NCBI GenBank assembly: GCA_022822125.1 | Contig: JAJECF010000112.1 | Coordinates: forward strand, 1 to 5,732 | Direction of reading: 5' to 3' | DNA from: Alphaproteobacteria bacterium | GTDB taxonomy: Bacteria > Pseudomonadota > Alphaproteobacteria > Bin95 | Length of the DNA: 5,732 bases | Shown: positions 1 to 4,462 of the stretch, in pieces | How positions within the stretch are numbered: position 1 is the stretch's first letter | Layout: every line of letters begins with the position of its first letter | Position numbers and translations under genes: made by a program | Notes under the pieces: model-generated | Told to the model about the DNA's origin: nothing | What the model saw: only the letters and a program-made list of their open reading frames with translations | Databases searched by the model: none

Positions 1-24
1 TGGTCAAGGCTTGGCGTCGGGTCA

Positions 25-41
25 GCCGGGTTCATCCCGGC
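25..41 (+). other. Perfect 6-bp hairpin in intron RNA
   Basis: GCCGGG (25-30) and CCCGGC (36-41) are exact inverted complements around a 5-nt loop, TTCAT. In the intron transcript this could be part of domain III or IV. It is short and GC-rich, so chance pairing is possible. It is unlikely to be a terminator because no T-run follows. Confidence 0.3.
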
Positions 42-121
42 AACCGGGTCTGGGCCGAGGGCAGCGTTGAGCAATACCTCATGTCCTACCTGCGGGTGGG
101 GCGATACGAGCTCAACTGGAT

Positions 122-137
122 GAAGTCTCCCGACTTC
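122..137 (+). other. Perfect 6-bp hairpin just upstream of domain V
   Basis: GAAGTC (122-127) pairs exactly with GACTTC (132-137) across a 4-nt loop, TCCC. It ends 15 nt before domain V, a position compatible with the distal part of domain IV. The same bases also fall in the open frame 3-167, so it may be a coincidence of coding sequence. No T-run follows it. Confidence 0.35.
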
Positions 138-152
138 GCGAAAGCCTTTGGA

Positions 153-188
153 GAGCCGGATGCATAACGAAAGGTGCACGTCCGGTTC
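153..188 (+). ncRNA. Group II intron domain V (catalytic hairpin)
   Basis: Domain V is the catalytic core that binds the active-site metal ions. GAGCCGGA (153-160) pairs with TCCGGTTC (181-188). This includes the AGC triad at 154-156 and the characteristic G-U wobble (155 with 186). The upper stem TGCAT (161-165) pairs with GTGCA (174-178), leaving the expected two-base bulge CG (179-180). The tip is C-GAAA-G (168-173), a GNRA tetraloop. The usual length is about 34 nt. Here it is 36 nt because A166 and A167 are unpaired on the 5' side. The match is strong; the extra AA may be a class variant or a sign of decay. Confidence 0.87.
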
Positions 189-191
189 GGA

Positions 192-248
192 GGGCGGACT
201 GGAGAAACCCACCGGCCGCAAGGCCGGCAGGGCGCTCCGGTCCGACCC
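192..248 (+). ncRNA. Group II intron domain VI with branch-point adenosine
   Basis: Domain VI supplies the 2'-OH that attacks the 5' splice site. GGG (192-194) pairs with CCC (246-248). After a single unpaired A at 245, CGGACTGGAG (195-204) pairs over ten base pairs with CTCCGGTCCG (235-244), with one T-G wobble. The distal part refolds as CCC/GGG (208-210 with 230-232) and a six-pair stem CCGGCC/GGCCGG (212-217 with 222-227) capped by a GCAA tetraloop (218-221). The bulged A245 at the base of the stem is the expected branch point. The 3-nt linker to domain V is also typical. Confidence 0.87.
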
Positions 249-261
249 TACTCTGAACCCG

Positions 262-1038
262 ATGAAACGCAAGGACAAAATCGACAACTGCGATGCCATG
301 ACGATGCTTTCTTCACCAACCGCCCTCCTGCTCACCGTTGCGCTGCTGCTTGCGGCCTGCGCCTGCCCTGCCCGCGCCGGCGATTCTCCGGATGCCGGTC
401 ATGCCGGCGACGCGGCATTGTCCGCGCGCAAGCTTGTCGATGAGGTATTGCGCAAGTCGGGCGAAGAAGGAAACGACCCTCCCGGCGCCTGGAGCCGCCC
501 GGTCATCGACCGCGCGCTGGAACGCGCCGGCGAGACCGCCAGGCGGACCGTCTCGGGGCAGCAGACGGCGCCGCTTCCGGCCGAGCGCCATGCGGAGAGC
601 TTCTCAGCCGGGCGTCCCGCCTCGGCGGAGGTGCTGATCTTCACCAGCCTCTCCGTGCCCATCGCAAGCTGGCGGCAATGGGCGCATGACGCCGCCCGGA
701 CGGGCGTCCCGCTCGTGCTGCGCGGCGTTGGAGCGGGAGGGCTTCCGGCGACCGCCAGAGCAATCCGGGACCGCCTCGGCGACCGCAATGCCGGCATCGC
801 CATCGATCCGCGCCTGTTCCACCTGTTCGGTATCCGGCGCGTGCCGGCGGTGGTCGTGGCGCCGGGCGGCGTGCCCGCCTGCGGGAGCCGCGGCTGTTCG
901 AATGACCCGCCGCCGCCGCACGACGTCATCGCCGGCAATATCGGTCTGGTCGCCGCGTTGGAAACCATCGCCGCCGAAGGCGAGGCCGGACGCGGGATCG
1001 CGCGCCTCCTCCTCGAACGCATGCGAGAGGCGCAATGA
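262..1038 (+). CDS. trbC: F-type conjugal pilus assembly protein TrbC
   Basis: TrbC is a periplasmic protein needed for F-type pilus assembly, with a thioredoxin-like fold lacking the redox pair. The protein here is 258 residues if it starts at 262. An export signal is followed by an Ala/Arg/Gly-rich linker. The TrbC domain begins near residue 124 (VLIFTSLSVP) and includes GVPLVLRGV, IDPRLFHLFGI and RRVPAVVV with the thioredoxin-type Pro at about 195. A C207-X4-C212 pair and HDVIAGNIGLVAALE complete the domain. The start is uncertain. ATG 262 gives a positively charged n-region (MKRKDK) before the hydrophobic stretch. ATG 298 and 304 also precede that stretch but leave no positive charge. An upstream in-frame ATG at 148 lies in the intron and is rejected. 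No good Shine-Dalgarno is seen for any of these. A possible lipobox, LAAC at residues 30-33, competes with a signal peptidase I site ARA|G at 39-40. The stop overlaps the traN start by 4 nt. Confidence 0.87.
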   Translation: MKRKDKIDNCDAMTMLSSPTALLLTVALLLAACACPARAGDSPDAGHAGDAALSARKLVDEVLRKSGEEGNDPPGAWSRPVIDRALERAGETARRTVSGQQTAPLPAERHAESFSAGRPASAEVLIFTSLSVPIASWRQWAHDAARTGVPLVLRGVGAGGLPATARAIRDRLGDRNAGIAIDPRLFHLFGIRRVPAVVVAPGGVPACGSRGCSNDPPPPHDVIAGNIGLVAALETIAAEGEAGRGIARLLLERMREAQ

Positions 1039-2156
1039 ACAGGCGGGTGGACCGTTGGAATGCATGGACGCATCGGCGGACTAGCCTGCTCGGCGCGATC
1101 CTCCTGGCGGCGGTGTTCGGCTTCCTGCTCTGGATCGTGTTCGGCGGCGGCGCCCGGGCCGAGGACCCCAGGGCGGCGGCGCGCGCCATCGGCAATGCGG
1201 GCGCGGCAACCGCCGGCGCCATCGCGCGGGACGGCTCGAACGCGGCCGCCGTGCCGGGCTATGCGGGCGCCAACCTGCCGGAGAGGAACATCGGCGCGGA
1301 CGATCTGGAAGACGAAGGCCACGCCAGGCTTGCCGACCCCGACGATCCGGGCGGCAAGGCGGGGCGCAGCGTAATCGAAGGCGTGACGGTGCGCCCGGAT
1401 ATACCCGTGGCCGACAGCGACCCCGGCATTGCGCGCGGCAAGGCGATTGCCGCCGATCCGCAGGCAGCGTCCCATGGCGCGGACGGTCTCGCCTCGGGCA
1501 GCGTGTCGGATTGCGGCGCGGACCTGCCCGACGCCGAGCGCGGCGGCGCCTGCGGGTCCGTGCGCTGGTGCGTCGGCGCGGACTGCGACAACACGCAACC
1601 GCAATCCAATACCGGCTTTGCCAGCGCGACGACGCGGCTCAACATGGCGATGGAGATGGGCGGCGAGGAGTTCGACCGCGGCACGCTGCGCATCTTCACC
1701 GGCCAGCGCCGGGCCTGCACCATACGCTGGGGCGGCCTCGCCGATTGCTGCAAGGACTCCGGCGCCCTGGTCGGGCTCGCCAACTGCTCGGCGTCCGAAC
1801 GCGAGCTGGCCGAAGAGCGCAATGCCGGCAACACGCACTATCTCGGCAAATACTGTTCGAAGCGCGTCTTCGGCGTCTGCATCCGGCGCGAGCGGGCCTG
1901 GTGCGTCTTCGGCTCCAAGCTCGGGCGCATCCTGCACCAGCAGGCGCGGCCGCAGCTTGGCATCGGCTGGGGCAGCTGCCGGGGCTTCACCGTGGCGGAG
2001 ATCGAGCGGATCGACTTCGCCGCCGTCGATCTCTCCGAGTTCACGCAGGACCTGATGGACGGCTCACGGGAGCCCGCTGTCACCCTGCCCGACGCCGGCG
2101 ACACGCAGACGCTCATGCAGGACCGCGTGCGCGACTTCTACGGGCGGGGCCCATGA
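1035..2156 (+). CDS. traN: Mating-pair stabilisation protein TraN (short form)
   Basis: TraN is an outer-membrane, Cys-rich protein that stabilises donor-recipient contact during F-type conjugation. The predicted 373-residue protein begins with an export signal (Arg-rich n-region, hydrophobic residues 18-36, likely cleavage ARA|E near 42-43). A low-complexity Ala/Gly/Asp-rich stretch runs to about residue 155. The C-terminal Cys-rich TraN region follows, with twelve cysteines from C160 to C315. Recognisable family stretches are ADCCKDSG (CC at 238-239), YCSKRVFGVC, AWCVFGSKLGRILHQQ, RPQLGIGWGSCRGF and DLSEF. F TraN is about 600 residues and some relatives are far longer, so this lacks most of the variable receptor-contact region. 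The ATG overlaps the trbC stop as ATGA, and GAGAGG (1025-1030) lies 4 nt upstream. The 3' end overlaps traF by 4 nt. Confidence 0.9.
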   Translation: MNRRVDRWNAWTHRRTSLLGAILLAAVFGFLLWIVFGGGARAEDPRAAARAIGNAGAATAGAIARDGSNAAAVPGYAGANLPERNIGADDLEDEGHARLADPDDPGGKAGRSVIEGVTVRPDIPVADSDPGIARGKAIAADPQAASHGADGLASGSVSDCGADLPDAERGGACGSVRWCVGADCDNTQPQSNTGFASATTRLNMAMEMGGEEFDRGTLRIFTGQRRACTIRWGGLADCCKDSGALVGLANCSASERELAEERNAGNTHYLGKYCSKRVFGVCIRRERAWCVFGSKLGRILHQQARPQLGIGWGSCRGFTVAEIERIDFAAVDLSEFTQDLMDGSREPAVTLPDAGDTQTLMQDRVRDFYGRGP

Positions 2157-2986
2157 GGATGCCGACATGGACATATGCAGCTTCGGCTATGGGCCTATGG
2201 ATGCTCTCGGTCGCCGTGCCCTTCGCAGCCGCGTCAACGAACGAATGGCGGTCCTGGTGCGGAACGACTGACTCGGAGCCGTCGTTCGGCTGGCATTTCT
2301 ATTGCGACCGGGCGGAGGAGCGGCAGGAAGCCGGGCCGGCGCAACCTCACCCTGAGCCACCTGACGCCGAAAACACGCAATCGGCCACCGACCGCATCCA
2401 GGCCATGCGCCAGGCGCTGGAGGAGGCGCGCGCCGAAGCGGTGCTCGATCCGACGCCGGGGAAGGTGACGGCCTATCTGCGGCTCCAGCAGGAGACCCTA
2501 CGGAAGGCGGCGGCGTTCTCCGACGCCTTCCGGCGCACCGTCTGGGCGAGCCCGGAACTCGATTACACGCTGAAGCGCCCGGTCGGCGCGCTCGCCAAGC
2601 AGGTCTGGTCCGACGAGCGGCGGCGGGAACGCGACCGGGCCTTGGCGAGCCTGAAGGACCGTTACGGCCTGATCTATCTGGGCCATGCCGGCTGCGCGGC
2701 GTGCCGGGTGTTCGGACCCCTGCTGCGAGCCTTCGCCACCCGTCACGGCCTCGACGTGCTCGCCGTCTCGCTTACCGGCGAGGCGCTGGAAGGCTGGCCC
2801 GAGGCCGTCGCCGACCATGGCAGGGCTGCCCGGCTGGGGCTCGGCGATGCCCCGGTGCCGGCCCTGGCGTTGTTCGACACCGTCACGAAGCGTGTCCGGC
2901 CGGTCGGCTTCGGCGTCATGGCCGAGGACGAGATGGCAGAACGGATCTTCGCCCTCACCGCCCTGGAGCCCGGACATGACTATTAG
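2153..2986 (+). CDS. traF: F-type conjugal pilus assembly protein TraF with CXXC motif
   Basis: TraF is a periplasmic thioredoxin-fold protein required for F pilus assembly. The predicted protein is 277 residues. It has a signal peptide (hydrophobic to about residue 26, AAA/S cleavage region) and the mature N-terminal motif SFGWHFYC, with C36 and C51. A charged helical stretch follows (about 80-115), then the family motif ASPELDYTLKRPVG near 131-145. The thioredoxin-like domain has YGLIYLGHAGCAAC, with C181 and C184 as CAAC, and the loop VPALALF with the expected cis-proline at about 236. F plasmid TraF lacks the CXXC pair, whereas several relatives keep it, so this one may be redox active. 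Start 2153 overlaps the traN stop as ATGA with a G-rich stretch just upstream. A second ATG at 2159 is possible. The 3' end overlaps traH by 11 nt. Confidence 0.92.
   Translation: MRMPTWTYAASAMGLWMLSVAVPFAAASTNEWRSWCGTTDSEPSFGWHFYCDRAEERQEAGPAQPHPEPPDAENTQSATDRIQAMRQALEEARAEAVLDPTPGKVTAYLRLQQETLRKAAAFSDAFRRTVWASPELDYTLKRPVGALAKQVWSDERRRERDRALASLKDRYGLIYLGHAGCAACRVFGPLLRAFATRHGLDVLAVSLTGEALEGWPEAVADHGRAARLGLGDAPVPALALFDTVTKRVRPVGFGVMAEDEMAERIFALTALEPGHDY
2965..2968 (+). promoter_or_regulatory. Ribosome binding site of traH
   Basis: GGAG lies inside the traF coding region, 7 nt before ATG 2976. It fixes the traH start, because the open frame itself extends far upstream inside traF. The start lies before the traF stop, which favours translational coupling. 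Confidence 0.7.
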
Positions 2987-4448
2987 CAATAGAGGCCGGT
3001 GTCGGCGGCAGGGACGGCTTCCGGGGAGCATCGTTCGAAGGGCGGCGCTGTCCGCTGTTCCATTGGCCCTCGTGGTCTTCATGGGCGGCGCAGCCCGTGC
3101 CGACGTGCTCTCGGAGATGAACCGCTTCTGGCAGGGCGCGGCGGTGAACGTCACCGGACCGACGGCCTTCAACGGCCAGGCCTCGGGCCACTGGACGCTG
3201 GGCAATCTCTATCTCAGGGCGCCGGTGCGTTCGGAGCAGGTCGCGACCGTCAACCTGCCGAGCTTCCGCGCCGGCTGCGGCGGCATCGACGCCTTTGCGG
3301 GCGCCTTCTCGTTCATAAACTCCGACCAGCTGATCGCCTTCGCCCGCGCCGTGGCGCAGAACGCCGCCGGCTTCGCCTTCGAGCTGGCGCTGGAAACCAT
3401 CTCGCCGGTGATCGCCGAGACCATGTCCAAGCTCCGGGCGCTCGCGCAATGGGTCAACGCCCAGAACCTCAACAGCTGCGAGACCGCCCAGGCGCTGGTC
3501 GGCGCGCTCTGGTCCAAGAACGACCGGGCGAGCGCCTCCATCTGCGCCGCCATCGGCACGAGCCAGGGGATCTTCTCCGACTATGCCGCCGCCAAGCACG
3601 GTTGCGGGGCGGACGGGAAACGAAACAGCACGCTCGCCAGCGCCTCCGGTCCGATGGCGGAGCAGGTGCCGGTCAATGTCAACTATGCCTGGAAGGCGAT
3701 AAGGGCGTCGTCCTTCCTCTCGGGCGACACGCAGCTTGCCGAGTTCGCCATGGCGGTCACCGGCACGCTGATCGTCACCGCGCCGACCTCGGACGGCGAC
3801 GCTTCGGGACCGCGTGTGCGCATCCTGGAGCCGCTCGCCCTCGACCGGCGGGTGACCGAGGTGCTGATGGAGGGCGGCGGCAATCTCCCCGTCTATGGCT
3901 GCGACACCCCCGGCGCCTGCCTCAATCCCACGCTCGGCAGCGTCAGCATCCCCGCCGACCGGGGCTTCCGGGCACGGGTGGCCGAACTGCTGCGCGATCT
4001 CGTCGATGCGGTCAGGAACGACACCGCCCCGCCCGCCGCCGCGCTCGGCCTGGTCAATCTCACCACCTTGCCGGTCTACCGGGTCGCCAATGCGGCCGCC
4101 GCCTACCGGGGCGCGGTGGTCGACCAGGAGATGGACGCGCTCGCCGAGGCCGTGGCGCTCGACGTGATGCAGGTCTGGCTCTCCGATCTCCACCGCACGG
4201 TCGAGGAGCGCGCCGGCACGCTCGACATCGCCGACGGCGAGCAGCTGCAAAGGTGGAGGGAAGGACTGCGCCGGAACCGTATCGCCTTGGCCCGGCATCG
4301 CAATGAGGGCCTCGCGCGCTTCAACACCGCGCTTGCCGTGGTCGAGAAGCTGCGGCTGATCGAGACCGAACTCGCCGGCGCGCTCTCGGCCGATCTCCGC
4401 GCGGCGCTCGCCTTCGCCCGGGGCGGCGCCGGGGCCGGGTCGCGGTAG
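2976..4448 (+). CDS. traH: Conjugal pilus assembly / transfer protein TraH
   Basis: TraH is a periplasmic, outer-membrane-associated protein needed for F-type pilus assembly; known F interactions place it with TraF, TraU, TrbB and TrbI. The predicted 490-residue protein (F TraH is about 458) has a long Arg-rich n-region, a hydrophobic core at 23-38 and cleavage ARA|D at 42-43. The mature start DVLSEMNRFW is typical of the family, followed by NVTGPTAFNGQ (about 58), LPSFRAGCGGIDAF (C101), FSFINSDQL, LALETISPVI, LNSCETAQALVGALW (C168), C190 and C210, and a C309/C315 pair. The C-terminal 70 residues (about 422-490) are rich in Arg, Leu, Glu and Ala, with heptad-like coiled-coil character as expected for TraH. 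The start overlaps the end of traF by 11 nt and has a GGAG 7 nt upstream. traG follows after 14 nt. Confidence 0.94.
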   Translation: MTISNRGRCRRQGRLPGSIVRRAALSAVPLALVVFMGGAARADVLSEMNRFWQGAAVNVTGPTAFNGQASGHWTLGNLYLRAPVRSEQVATVNLPSFRAGCGGIDAFAGAFSFINSDQLIAFARAVAQNAAGFAFELALETISPVIAETMSKLRALAQWVNAQNLNSCETAQALVGALWSKNDRASASICAAIGTSQGIFSDYAAAKHGCGADGKRNSTLASASGPMAEQVPVNVNYAWKAIRASSFLSGDTQLAEFAMAVTGTLIVTAPTSDGDASGPRVRILEPLALDRRVTEVLMEGGGNLPVYGCDTPGACLNPTLGSVSIPADRGFRARVAELLRDLVDAVRNDTAPPAAALGLVNLTTLPVYRVANAAAAYRGAVVDQEMDALAEAVALDVMQVWLSDLHRTVEERAGTLDIADGEQLQRWREGLRRNRIALARHRNEGLARFNTALAVVEKLRLIETELAGALSADLRAALAFARGGAGAGSR

Positions 4449-4462
4449 GGCCCCTATATATT

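Larger units (their letters stand above)
3..167 (+). other. Open frame running into domain V; possible C-terminus of intron-encoded protein
   Basis: The third forward frame is open from the window edge to a TAA at 165-167 and encodes about 54 residues. They look protein-like, with several Trp, Tyr and charged residues, for example YELNWMKSPDFAKAF shortly before the end. Its position just before domain V is where the tail of an intron-encoded reverse transcriptase/maturase would lie. I see no HNH endonuclease zinc motif and do not recognise the sequence as a known maturase tail. The stop codon lies inside domain V, which is odd because the protein normally ends in domain IV. The frame may be fortuitous and the region may be structured intron RNA. 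Confidence 0.3.
1..251 (+). mobile_element. Group II intron, 3' end (5' part outside window)
   Basis: This is the 3' portion of a group II intron, a self-splicing ribozyme and retroelement. The evidence is the consecutive domain V (153-188), a 3-nt linker (189-191) and domain VI (192-248) with a bulged adenosine at 245, all matching family architecture. Group II introns usually end in a purine-pyrimidine (AY) dinucleotide 7-8 nt from the branch adenosine. CTAC ending at 251 fits this, so the 3' splice site is put at about 251, with one or two bases of uncertainty. The 5' domains, most of any reverse transcriptase/maturase and the 5' exon lie outside the window. Whether the intron is full length or a 3' fragment cannot be told. 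It sits directly ahead of trbC in the same orientation as the transfer operon, so it would be transcribed with it. Confidence 0.86.

Noticed and set aside
25..137. The two small hairpins as Rho-independent terminators or attachment sites
   Set aside because: No T-run follows either one, and no direct repeat pair or integrase gene is seen. They fit better as intron RNA structure or chance.
148..261. Upstream ATG at 148 as the trbC start
   Set aside because: It would place the N-terminus across intron domains V and VI and would bury the export signal behind 50 unrelated residues.
399..1937. Long antisense open frame (512 codons) across trbC and traN
   Set aside because: It is a shadow of high-GC coding sequence: Ala/Arg/Gly/Pro-rich with no recognisable domain, and it lies across two well-supported genes.
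2955..4298. Long antisense open frame (447 codons) across traH
   Set aside because: The composition is a GC-driven reflection of the traH codons with no motif. TraH on the plus strand matches its family along the whole length.
2999..4306. Plus-strand open frame (435 codons) overlapping traH in another frame
   Set aside because: It is Arg/Gly/Ala-rich low-complexity sequence with no family match. The neighbouring frame holds the real TraH with signal peptide and conserved motifs.
4447..4462. GGGCCCC followed by TATATATTA as a terminator after traH
   Set aside because: The stem would be at most three or four base pairs with no loop and no T-run, and traG continues the operon directly.
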